DNA from: Lamellibrachia columna
Lineage: Eukaryota > Annelida > Polychaeta > Sabellida > Siboglinidae
Direction: 5' to 3'
Assembly: GCA_963662155.1 (NCBI GenBank)
Contig: OY759261.1
Coordinates: 44,843,556-44,907,555 of the forward strand
Length of the DNA: 64,000 nucleotides
The position numbers were made by a program, and so were the translations under genes. Under the pieces are notes generated by a model that had not been told where the DNA came from, ran no database searches, and was given only the letters and a program-made list of their open reading frames with translations. Shown here piece by piece: positions 1-12,400 of the stretch; the stretch's first letter is position 1; every line of letters starts with the position of its first letter.

Positions 1-1613
1 GAAGATTAACACCCCGTGGTCAAAAACAAAAAGGCTGACCCGTGGAGCAGATAGTAAGAAAATCAAGAAACAGTTAACATTCCATAACAGTGTTCTAGAA
101 GATTTGAAGGCCAAATATGTTTTCCAACGGTTTTCTGAAGAAATATCGTTATGTCTCGAAGCTGAAATCCATCATTGGGGTATCTCACAAAATAGTATTG
201 TGCAACACTAAAGCGGTTCAATGACTTTGTGTACGAGCGCAAACCACGAAGTGACAAGCTCCCTGTCAGTACTGTGCATCATACCAGAATTCTTCCAAAG
301 GGACAACAACAGCTCAGTGACACCTGGAAAAAGACACAATCACGAAAAAAAAGGTCAAGAAACAGAAGAGACTTACATACATAAAAAGTTCCTCAGTGAA
401 CATCCCAACGACAAGATGTCTTATTTCACTTTCTTGCGCCCACGACCATTCTGGGTAGTTACCCCTAAGGTATCAGATAGACAGACAGACATGCAAATGT
501 CGGACACACAAAAATATACACTTCAAAGCAAGCAAGCTATACGAACTAGGTGTACTATCCGTAAATGAAGCTGAGTCCACTCTGGGTCTTACCTGCTTCT
601 CAGGCCCAAATTCAGCTTGCATGTACCGTGAATGTGACGTTTGCAAAGACAAATGGCTAGAGTTCGCAACGTTCTATCAAATGAAAGAGACACGATGAAT
701 GGCAGACGGTGGATTGTGAAAAGAAGAACAAGAACACTGGAGAAATGGAGAAACGGAAAGTAACCGTGAAGGTTAGGTTTGAAGGTACGCTTGAAGAGTT
801 GACCAAGAAATTCGAAGACACCCTATCCGAGAAATTAGGGAAACATGTGTTCAGCATACATGAGTAAGGCCAACTTCTACTTGCTTTCTGCTTTCGTCCC
901 TGCCTTTCTATGTTAACTGGTCCTTTTTGGAAGCTGGCCGTGGAAAAGGAGCAGTTGATGGAGTTGGTGGAATACTTAAACGCAAGGTCAATAGACTAGT
1001 AGCCCATGGAAGAGATCTTCACACCGCAGACACTGTGTTGACTGCACTAGAAGCTGAGACTAGTGTCAAGCTCTTCAAAGTAAGTGAACAAGATGTGTCT
1101 AATGTGGACCATTGTCTACCATCTGGTCTGAAGACTGTACCAGGGACAATGACATTCCATCAAATTGTCGCAACCATGTCTCGACGAATCTCCGGTCAGA
1201 AGTTAAGTTGCTTCTGTTGTGATGCCACAGGTGATGGAAAGAGTTGTGAATGCTATAATCCGGTCGCAGTCACTTTCCCTGAGCCAACTTCTTCACCGAA
1301 TCACGTCGTGTCACAGCCAGCTTAGAGAGTCACCATGTCAGGTAACATTCTTACACCAGTTCATGTTTACAGTGAGGACCTTCAGGGAAGATGGTGCGTG
1401 GTGACCTACGATGGTACGCCTTACCCGGGCATCATTGAAGATGCCGATGAAGAATCCATGCTGGTCTGCGTAATGCTTAGTATTGGGGTAAATACCGGTA
1501 GGTATTTTCACCCCACGAGAAAAGACGCTATTTGGCATGCATATGACAAAATTATCTCATTAATACCAGAGTCATCCCCAGTTACATCAGTAAAAAGGCG
1601 TTACCAAATTTGA
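1..1613 (+). pseudogene. Decayed transposon-type gene of an uncharacterised metazoan family
   Basis: Reading the plus strand in shifting frames gives pieces of one protein in the expected order. There is an N-terminal piece with LTRGADSKK (about 40-75), then KMSYFTFLRPRPFWV (around 415), then a Cys-rich stretch with CMYRECDVCKDKW (about 620-655). EAGRGKGAVDGVGG follows at 930-971, then VPGTMTFHQI (about 1135-1165), and a C-terminal piece containing GRWCVVTYDGTPYPGII at 1387-1437. I recognise this motif order from many multi-copy uncharacterised proteins in cnidarian, fish and mollusc genomes, so a mobile-element origin is likely, but I cannot name the superfamily. Stops and frame changes separate the pieces. 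The part between HVFSIHE (about 840-870) and the HGKGA-like motif looks too short, suggesting an internal deletion. The left edge lies outside the window. Confidence 0.6.
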
Positions 1614-2017
1614 CCTTTGTCAGTCCCGAAATGAAATGTCAGTCCCGAAATTATACGTCAGTCCCGTAACACCTCTGTTAGTCCCGTAACATTGCAAAAC
1701 AAACCCTAATTTCTATAATTTAAACTAAAGTGCTAATTAGGAGTAATTATTTGAGGATTTTGAATGGGCTTTTGTTTTTAAAAAAACTTTTTTTTTCATA
1801 AAAATATATCTGAAGTGTTAAGTTGTTACCTTGGTAAAAAAAACACATAATTTGAATTGAACACTTCATAAAATGAAAAATGTCAGTTTTACCAGACAAA
1901 AAGAAAAGATTACATATTATTGAGAATTGCATGGTTATATAAATCACAATAACTTATGAAGAAATTGAAAATAATTTGTCCAATTATTTTTATCAGCCAT
2001 TTAACTAGTGTTGTGGT

Positions 2018-2419
2018 CAGGGTTGTTTGATTTAAATCATTTGATTTAAATCATTTGATTTAAATCATTGATTTAAATCATTGATTTAAATCATGATTTA
2101 AATCGCTCCAAAAAAATCATTGATTTATGATTTTTTTTACTTCCGGTTTTTTTAATCACTGATTTATATGAATTTAACACAAATAATTGTTTACAAGCAT
2201 CAAGATCAACAAAGTTTTGTGTGTTTTTTAATACAAAAGCACAAAGTGCGCACACTTGTGTAGCTGTATTGACACCAGATAGCCTGATAGTAAAATATTT
2301 TATAACATTGTGTATGCCAGATTTCAAAAAAATTAAATAAATAAAAAAAATCCGATTTAAATCAAATAAATCCGATTTTTTTTATTTAAAAAAAAAAATC
2401 ATGATTTTTTTCAACCCTG
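2018..2419 (+). mobile_element. hAT-like non-autonomous element, GATTTAAATC family, copy 1
   Basis: The element begins CAGGGTTG and ends CAACCCTG. It is flanked on both sides by the same 8 bases, GTTGTGGT (2010-2017 and 2420-2427). An 8-bp target duplication with CAGGG-type ends is characteristic of hAT transposons. The first 90 bases are tandem GATTTAAATCAT units and the far end is rich in AATCCGATTT, the kind of subterminal repeats hAT transposases bind. At 402 bp it has no coding capacity, so it would need a transposase supplied elsewhere. Its core is shared with the copies at 5723-6553 and 57316-58061. Confidence 0.9.
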
Positions 2420-2427
2420 GTTGTGGT

Positions 2428-3702
2428 ACCGATACATTGTTGGGTAGGGCCAGAAATAATCCCCCAAAATGGGAAAAATCATTAAGGATCATTGGTTGGC
2501 AAGTAATCATAAGACCCGTTCCCCTCACAAAGTCATTTATTTTAATAAATAGGGATTTTTATTTGTGACAAGTGAAATATGCCATTAATTGTTTCCATTT
2601 ACTGGTGATTGGCCCAAGTGGGAATGGTTTAGTATTTTCCCATCAACTTGCAATAATGTTAACAGTTTAAAATGCAGTTCGCAAATTCATACTTTGAATA
2701 TTCTGAAAATCAGCCATGTTAATATCTATTATTTCATCAACTTAATGGAACAAATTTGTGAACTTCTGTAATTTGTTCTCTCCAAAAAAATCAACATAGA
2801 AGATGCTCCCCATCAAATGGCGTCCAAAACAACTACATTATGTCTTCATGTGCAAAGGATCCTAGGCACTGGTACGTGCATATTTTGACAGCCAGCCACT
2901 AGAAAATGTTAATCTGGGCATAGCATAAGGGTCATAGTCCTCAAACATGTTGAACTCTATTCGAAAATAATCTTGCATGTAGTAAAAATTGCCAAAAGGG
3001 GGACCGTCTCAAAATCACTGGTACTATATTCGTATGGCATGAACCCAGAAGTAAACCAGTGATCTGAACCCAGGTGCATGGTGTGGATTTATATAAAAAT
3101 ATGTGCTGTCACCTAGCGAATAATTAAGAGCCTACATTCCAGCACCTGGTGAGCATCATGTACAGACCATTCCAGACAATAGGGAAACAAATGATTCGTG
3201 TTTTGTTGCGATGGCTGACAAGATAATGCACTGCCGGCCCCCAAGATGTGCACACAATAACACATTAAATGTACCTATGTCATTTTAATGCTTCTTCCGG
3301 GTATGAATCAACCCTCTCTTCAAGGCTTATAATGCTAATTATTTTAATAAATAATAAAGGTAAATGTGTTATTGCTAACATTGTTCTATGTTTTAATTCC
3401 AAAAGTGTTAATGTGTGAAATGCAACATATGGCAGCTGACGAGACTTGTGTCCCATATTAGCTCAATACTTGTCATATACCTGTGCTCCCTGTGTATATG
3501 GAGTAGTCTGATTGGTCAACACTATCTAGCCCCTCATAGAGCCTGTGCAGCTGACGGTCAATTTGAGTTTGCAACCGCTTCTGTAAGTCATCTGAGATCT
3601 GGACAAGAAATTCAATAATGAAGAGTGTGTTAATTACGACAATAACTAGTAAACATTCATACTGGAATGCAGTTGATTTAATAAATCTATTTACAACACA
3701 TT
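2428..3702. other. Intergenic stretch without recognised genes
   Basis: AT-rich non-coding DNA between two hAT-like elements. No reading frame resembles a known protein, and I see no tRNA-like boxes or strong repeats. Confidence 0.5.
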
Positions 3703-3710
3703 TCTAGATG

Positions 3711-4782
3711 CAGGGCTGGGTCCAATTACACAAAATTATATCAATTACAATTACATTAATTTTTTATTTCAATTACAATTATAATTACAGTCATAATTTT
3801 CCAAATCAATTACAATTACACTGTTTCAATTTCAATTACATTATGCGGAACCAAATATATTCAGCATTTGTTAATTATGTATTTTTGCGCATTTTGCTGA
3901 ATTTCAATATTTTGTACAAAATTGATAAACAAATATATGGGTAATGTTTGTACATTTTGTTGAATTGTGACTTTGAATTATACTAAATAAAAAGATAGCC
4001 GTTTAAACCATATTTTTATTATATAAAAATACAATGCAATATCCAGACATAATCCTACAGGGCATATTCCAATGCAGACATTTATCCGTGCACATTTCTT
4101 AAATTTTTCTTTGGAAAATACTAATAATAGGGTATGATGTGTTTACTTTGAGGTTGTAGCTCCTGCTCTAAGCTAACATTCTTAATTGGTCTGCCCTTTG
4201 CTTTGTGTGAATTGGGAATGGGAAGAGAGGCCATATAAATGGTCCTTGCCACCTGACCTGTCTCCAACCCACCACAACACAAGGGGTGTAATTGGCTTGC
4301 TAACTCTGCAATGTTTCACTGAGCTGATATTTTTTGAAGTAATATCAGGCTACAGGTCTTTCCATGTTGTTTGAATACCATCTTAGCCTTTGTCTGACAA
4401 TGTCTGTGCATTGTTTATTGCTTCCTGGCTGTTACCAACTTACTGAAAAGGCTAATTGCTAAGGCTACCTACCACTAGCACCACTGACCAATACCCACCA
4501 GACAGTGAATACTGAGACTTAAATATAAATATATAAGCAGGTGTTATTATTAGTCTTGATTTTCAACTCATGTGAGACTTAAATTATATTTTTATTGACA
4601 ATTCGTTCAGGTAGTTTGTGATATGAAATGTACTGTAATTGATTGTAATTGAAATAAATTTTCAATTATACAAAATATAACAATTACAATTACAGCAACA
4701 TTTTGAAACCATAATCAATTACAATTACACAATTTTGCTGTAATCAATTACGATTACAATTACATAATTGGACCCAGCCCTG
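3711..4782. mobile_element. hAT-like non-autonomous element with AATTAC subterminal repeats
   Basis: The left end reads CAGGGCTGGGTCCAATTA and the right end is its perfect 18-base reverse complement. Both sides carry the 8-base target duplication TCTAGATG (3703-3710 and 4783-4790). Inside both ends are clustered (CA)ATTACAATTAC motifs, over roughly 3728-3840 at the left and 4630-4765 at the right. The 1072-bp element encodes no transposase. Ends, duplication length and subterminal clustering all fit the hAT superfamily. It is a different family from the GATTTAAATC element, although both start CAGGG. Confidence 0.92.
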
Positions 4783-5495
4783 TCTAGATGCCATTTCATC
4801 ATAAATATTAATCCACCAAAACATGTACCTTCATTGACATTGGCTTCAAAGAGTGAAGTTTCAAAGACATAAATAATAGATATCTAGATATACATATAGC
4901 AATAAATTATAAAGCCAAAGCAAAGCCAAAGGTTACAATAATTTATCACACAATAAAAACAATTATTTTTTAGTCATAGATTTTTCAGAGGTGCTAATTA
5001 TTATAAAGTTAAAGTATAAGGAGGATGTCAGATGAAATTAACGAAGGGGATACTAATTAAGGATAGACTGACTGAACCATGGATGGTATGGAATACCCTA
5101 ACCGAATGAGTAGACGACAGGCAAAATCCATATTGTTTTGGACGAGTTAGAAGATGTTCATAACTTTCGAATCATTGCACGAACCTGTCCTTGTGCGTTC
5201 AACAATTTCTCTCCGTTGTAGTCTGGAAATGTATTTGCAAACTCTCTGTCTGACATGGCTTAATTCATGACATAAACATGCTGACCAGACACCGCCGCTA
5301 CTCCTCGCAAAACACCAACAACATGGGCGCTTGGGATATCACCAACACCACCCCCCCCCCATTTATAAACGATATCGAGGCTACTAGTGTCAAGGCCGTC
5401 TATAAATAACTGCAAGGTATTAATTTTGTCACATGATTTTTAGAGTTAATTCTTCCGTACACACCACCGTATTGAGACAGGGATTTTGTTAAGAT

Positions 5496-8400
5496 ATGGC
5501 CATGACACCAGTCACAGAACGCATAGATGAAGGCATCGAGAACCCACTAGCGATGGAGACGACTCAACAAAATAACGGATACGAGGAGTTTTTTGGCGGA
5601 ACTATGCCGTGCCCGTCTTGCAGAGGTGTCGGCCGAATACCCCGCGGTAGGAAACTAGCTGCTTGCACGGTTTCGGCTTTGTTTACCTGTTAACGCTGTT
5701 TTCTTGCTATCTGCGTCGTGCACAGGGTTGAAAAAATATTGATTTTTTTATTTTTTTTTATTTTTAATCGGATTTTTTATTTCAATCGGATTTATTTGAT
5801 TTTTTTTATTTATTTGATTTTTTATATATTTTTTTAAAATCTGGTATATAGATATTTATATAGATGTTTAAATTTGTAAACCCTTTCAAACATGTTATAT
5901 TCAAATCGATTTGGGTTCTTGTCTTAACAGAGGGTACATGATTTTTGCTTATATAAAGACATTACTCATTAGACAATGTCCACAAGGCCTCACCCCCTGT
6001 ATAGTTGCATAATCTGTCTTGGAAAGGAAAGCATGCTGTGTGTCTGTGGCTGTAGCAGTGGTAATTATTGTTTGCCTATACGGTGGATTAGCTCTGTGTA
6101 CTCGAAGGGTCTCTAACCAGAATACAAACTGGTACAGTATTAAACAACTGAGTCAACATACTGAATTGGTAACATCTAGCACAAACTATAAGTGCACTTT
6201 AACTCAGGGCTTCTGTGTTGAAAAGATACTTCCTATGGAAGACAAGTTTGTGTGGCTTCACTGCATTCAGAAAGGGAATAGCTCAAACATACACAATGTC
6301 ATAAAATATTTGACTATCAGGCTATCTGGTGACAATACAGCTACACAAGTGTGCGCACTTTCTGTTTTGTATTAAAAACATACAAAACTTTGTTGATCTT
6401 GATGCTTGTAAACAATTATTTGTGTTAAATTCATATAAATCAGCGATTAAAAAAACCGGAAGTCAAAAAAATCATAAATCAATGATTTTTTTAATATTTT
6501 TGGAGTGATTTAAATCATGATTTAAATCAAATTATTTAAATCAAACAACCCTGGTTGTGCATGACGCTGTGACATCCGGCTAATATTTTATCTTTGTTTT
6601 ATGTTGTTTTCTTTACACTACATACACATACTAGAAGAAGGAATAGTTCGTTCAAAATGGAAAGAAGCAAACATTACGCCACTATTTTAGAGGATCGAGG
6701 AAGAAGCCAGAAAATTACAGACCAGTGAGTTTAACATCAGTTATATGTAAATTACTCAAACATTAATTAGAGACCACATGGTGGAATTCCTTTTAAAACA
6801 TAAATTAATAAATACATCTCAACATGGATTCCTAAAAGCAAGGTCATGTCTAACCAATCTCTTATGTTTTTTGGAAGAAATTACAAAGTGGGTAGATGAC
6901 GGGTCACCACTGGATGTTGTCTACTTAGATTTTCAGAAAGCTTTCAATAAAGTGCCACATCAAAGATTGTTATTTAAACTAAAAGCCCATGGGTAATGGT
7001 AATATAGGTAATGATGTAATCAACTGGATAGAAAAGTGACTTACACACAGAAGACAGAGAGTAATAGTAGATGGTGAGATTTCAAACTGGAAATCTGTTT
7101 TGAGTGGGGTACCACAGGGATCAGTATTAGGCTTTATACTGTTTTTAATATATATAAATGATTTGGAGGATGACATATCTAGCAAAGTTTAAAGTACTCA
7201 AATTTGCAGATGACACAAAAGTATTCAGAAAGGTTACTAATAATACAGATAAACAAAGTTTACAGGATCTACAAAAAAAATTTAAATGTCAGAAAAATGG
7301 CAAATGTTATTAAATTTTGGGAAATGTAAATGTATACACATAGGACATGGAAATGTGGACGAGGAATATAAAATGGGGGATGCTGTACTAGGTAGAACCA
7401 CACAAGAAAAGGACTTAGGAGTAACATTTAGTGCTGACATGGAAGTTTCAGAGCAATGTGGGATTGCTGCTTCGAAAGGAAATCAAATTCTAGGGCTAAT
7501 TAGGAGAACTATCATGTATAAGGAGAAACATCTAATTGTACCCCTGTACAAAGCAATAGTTAGACCACATTTGGAATATTGTATTGAAGCATGGAGGCCG
7601 TATCGTAAAAAGGACATAGACAAGCTAGAAAGAATACAATGAAGAGCAACTAAAATGATTCCAGAATTGAGAGACCTTAGTTACAAAAGTCGCTTATTAC
7701 AATGTGGTTTGACAACACTAGAGACCAGGAGACTAAGAGGAGACCAAATAGAAGTGTTTAAAATAGTGAATGTTTATGAGGATGTTGATAGGAATATGTT
7801 CTTCAAACTTAAAGAAGGCAGTAGAACCAGATGACACAAAGCAGCATTAGTTAAGGAGCAGTGTAGGTTGGACATGAGAAAGTACTCTTTCTCACAGAGG
7901 GTGATAAATGAAAGGAACAAACTGCCAAATGATAGTGTTAATGCTAGTAGTGTGAATATGTTTAAAAATAGAATTGACAGATATCTGATAAGGGCGGGCT
8001 ACACATAGATGAGAAAATTGTTGGACTCTGGATAAGCCAATGGCTTCCTTGTCCACTTGCCATCTGGAACTTGTTGTTCGAGATGGCAATCTTGTTAAAT
8101 CTTGTTACATACATACGTATCCTCTTCGGTCTTCAGGCAAAATAATCTGTCTATGTCTTTCTGCAGTATGCAATTTGTTTCCTTTATTATAATAATTGAA
8201 TTGAATTTAAGTTTTATTCAACATTTCAACAACATGATATACAAACATATAACACAGACACAGTGAATGCAGTAAAGATTTATATGACAGCAGCATTAAG
8301 CTGCTATACCCTGTAATACATACTGAAAACCTACATTGAAATGTTGAAGGGAAATGCAAGAAGTGTAATACTTAAAATAAGTATTTCCCATTTAATAATA

Positions 8401-9375
8401 CGTACATGAATTTATAGATAATTTGACAAATGAAATAAATATCATTAATTAAAATAAATTTGACACACGTTTAAAATTAGAAAGTAATCGCAACAAAGAA
8501 TAAAATGTAAAATAAAACACAAAAGGCATGAGAACAAGGGACCACCGAAGATTTATGGCAGAAATGCAGATTGGAATAAATATGTCTTGAGTTTTTTTGG
8601 AAGGTAGCTATAGTTTCTGATGTTTTCAAAGTAATGGGGAGTTCATTCCAGACACTAGTTGCAGCGACAGAGAAAGCAAGTTAAGTTTAGTTTTAGGAAC
8701 AGTAAGTTGTTGTGAAATGGATGATCTGAGCTGCCTAGGGATTGAAAGATGCAGGAGACTAGCCAAATGATCAATATAATTTTTCCATTCCATGACGTTT
8801 ACTTTGTCTTTAATGTAATACAAAATAGTATTAATAATAATATGACTTTGTCTTTATTAATGTCAATAGGATTATACTAGTATTAGTCATTTTGGCCAAG
8901 TCTAGGAGTAGAACTCAATTGAAGTGAAGAAGAAGACATGGCTCAGATAATATGACTCATTGGCAATGGCCCATGACTGTAAATCAACTTAATTAGTGTA
9001 AACTTGCATGGGTTCTGCTTAGGTATTATATCCATTCCTCAATCATCACGTAGTCATCCGAGTCATGCATTTAAATACTTTTCCATTTCATAGTATTTGT
9101 AATTGTATTTGTATTTGATCCCCTCAAGAGTATTTGTGTTTAAAAACATTTCAATGTATTTGACCCCATATCTGATGATATCATTACTGACCATCACATG
9201 TTGTCGACATTTCGTATGATGATGTGTCATGTGTGGTCAAATATGTGAATGGTTGAACCTATGACCTATGTCTCAGTCACATGAGCATGTGTGTACAGTG
9301 TACAGTGTATGTTACACTGTAATTGAAACTGAAACAACTCCAGTTCCAGAATTGGTGTTATGTTTGGAATGTTTC

Positions 9376-9451
<76 letters not shown>

Positions 9452-12400
9452 GCCGAACCTCAGTTTACGGTCACCTCGCAATTACGGTCACACTGAGACA
9501 GTCCCAAATGATTTCCATAGCAATGTATATGACATTAATCCCGCTGGTCACCTAATATGGGCACCTCACTAGTCAGGAAGGCGGTCAGTAACTCGGTGCA
9601 AACCTGTCAGATTGCTACCAGATTACCCCTGCAGTTATGGTCAGTCATGGCCCAGCAGCCTGTCCGTCAAAGCTAAAACTAAAGTGCCACCAACAATGTC
9701 AGTAGCAGTATGAAACCATGCACTTGGCGTGTTGACACAGTAACCAGTAAAGTTCGGAAAACAATAAAAGAAGGAAGATCACCAGTCATCTTTGGTAACA
9801 CTTTGAACTCAAATTCTTATCAGATGAGTATAGATTTTATGAAGAACACAGTGGCGCGGCAGGCCACAGGCTTCGACGCCAACAATCTGGAGTATGGTGT
9901 CGTCTAGTAGGCGTTTGATTGTTTGCTTAAAAACCCAAGAGCTCCGTTGTAGTAGGGGTGAAAAAACATAGCAAAAGAGTATTGTGCAGTACCAATTTTT
10001 TTCTTGATATATGATAAAACAATGTAATATTGTGAAACTAAATTCTCATGATATACTTGCTTAATGTGCATTGCTGTTAAAATTACATGCATCGGCATAG
10101 CAATTTTCCCCATTCCCGTGATGCTTCAGTACCCATATTCAGTATTAAAGTCACCTCGCTATTAAGGTCAGTTTGGCCCAGTCCTGTGGGTGACCTTAAT
10201 ATCGAAGTTTGACTGTAAAATATTTTTTGGCGAAATAAGTCTGAAATAAGATAAGCGAAACATTGAAGTGTCAATGCAGCTTTATGTCTGTCATGATATT
10301 CAAGTGAACAGCTTTATGTCTGTCATGATATTCAAGTGAACAGCTTTATGTCTGTCATGATATTCAAGTGAACAGCTTTATGTCTGTCATATGATATTCA
10401 AGTGAACAGTAGGAAACATACATACTTTGGGCAAGTTTTGTGGAATTTCTTTAGGAAATTTTTAGTCTTTTGATTTATTTTGTGCTCTTTTCGGTACAAA
10501 AGCGCAACGTTATTACCTTATGTGAAACTATGGGTTTTGTCTTTTTTAGAACTAGAACACAAACTGGTTGCACTTATACCACTCAATGATGACCGCCTGA
10601 AGCCCAGTAGAACGTGAGTCTGCGCTTTCTCACTGCAAAATAATATTTATGCAGGAATTCTTTCATAAGTAGAATGTTTACTTAATTTTATTATAGAAGT
10701 ATTATTTGTACGTGTATAATGTTTTGTTAATGGTATTCAATTTTGTGCATAAGGTGGTTTGGCATGGCAGACAACCCATGGTGATTGTGGGTAGTAGATA
10801 ACATAATGGCTATCACAGTATCAATGTAACACATACTCAACCATACTATTAACTTATTGTATAAATAACCATTTATGCTAATTAAATAATTGTTTATGCA
10901 TTATGTTTACTTATGAAGTTTAGATGATAAATAAATATTTGTATAGCTATTAGATTTATCCCAAAAAATAACGTAAAAGTGTGTAAAAATATTATTACTT
11001 ATAATAATATTTATTTTTATATAGCGCCATATCCATAAAAGTTTGCATTGCTGGGCATAACTCAAATACTTACTTCATTGCATTGTATAAGTAAATATTT
11101 ATGCTAAATAAATAATTATTTACATATGATGTTTACTTTAGAAGTTTGGATGATAAAAGAAATAATAAACAGACGTCACCCGTTTGACATTTTCATATCT
11201 CTATATTGGACTTGTGTTGTTGATTGCATATAGATGATAACTATTAGATTTTGTAAGTTTTAGATTTTATCCCAACATTTGTTATCCAAATTTTTTTTTA
11301 TTCCAAAACAATTTTATCCCCCCAAATTTTTTTTAAAACAAATATATGTGTCAAAATTAATTTTAAATATTAATTTAATAATAAATATTAATACTTACTC
11401 TGTTGCAGGAAGTTCTATGTAATCCTTGCAGTGGGCATCTGTCTATCCATCGGAGGCTTGTTGCTCTTCTTCCTCTATCCTCGCACCATCCAGCTCAACA
11501 GTGACATGCCCAACCTGACCCCAGACTATCTCTACGTCAACACCTCACAAAACTTACTCTTCATGACTGTTGTGGTAAGTCTGTCTGCAGGCCAAGTGTA
11601 CAGTCTACATTAAAACATATCCACCTCTGTCTGAAGCCATGTACCAGGTATTCATTTATACAGCCGAGTGAACTGAAGCAACATGGACTGAAAAAAATTG
11701 CGCGAGCTTCAGAGCGGCAACAAGAGGATTCGAACCTGGATTCTCTCGATTGAGAGTCTGATGTTCTGACCACTCCGCCACAGCACCCCAAAAAGCATAT
11801 CACAAAGTGCATTTATAAAACCAGTTGAATTGGAGCATCATGACACATTCAATGTTGGTCAAATCCTCAAACATCTCATTTCTTGTTGGACAGTAAACCT
11901 TTGTTAGAGTTGTTCTAGCTGACGCAAAATACTTTCTAACAAATAAATGTAAATCTGTTGTTTTCAACAGATTGTTGTTCAAAATATAAATTACTTGGCT
12001 CATTATGTGAAATAATATATTTTGAGATGATTTCCAATACAAAATGATCAAGCAAAAGATAATTTGTTTTCCAAATTTTCTTCCATCATAAATCATTTTA
12101 TGATTTATATATCTATTATAACATCTTAACTGTCCTAATTAAGTTACACAATTGTTATTATTATTTACCTGTTTGATTTTAATGTTATCACGTTTGTATT
12201 GCATGCTGGACGACAAAGTTGATTGATCTTCGTCAACAGATAACAGTCAAATTATATATAAAAAATTTAGTTAATTACAATACAGTTGGCCAATCACAAA
12301 GTTCGAATAAATATTCTTATCTTCTTGTCATGCAGAGGACGGGTCCCATAAAACTTTGTTCACAATATTTGTACATTGGTGTCTGTCCTGCATAATGTGT

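Noticed and set aside
5323..5409. Short upstream ORF before TMEM106
   Set aside because: An ATG with 28 codons exists, but nothing shows it is transcribed, and it contains a C10 run prone to slippage.
6019..6375. 118-codon frame inside hAT-like copy 2, possibly a transposase remnant
   Set aside because: Its N-terminus looks hydrophobic by chance, no hAT motifs are present, and the homologous parts of copies 1 and 3 do not keep the frame.
11718..11790. Functional tRNA gene on the minus strand
   Set aside because: A and B boxes are present, but the anticodon and acceptor stems do not fold convincingly and the same head recurs with a shared non-tRNA body, so it is a SINE.
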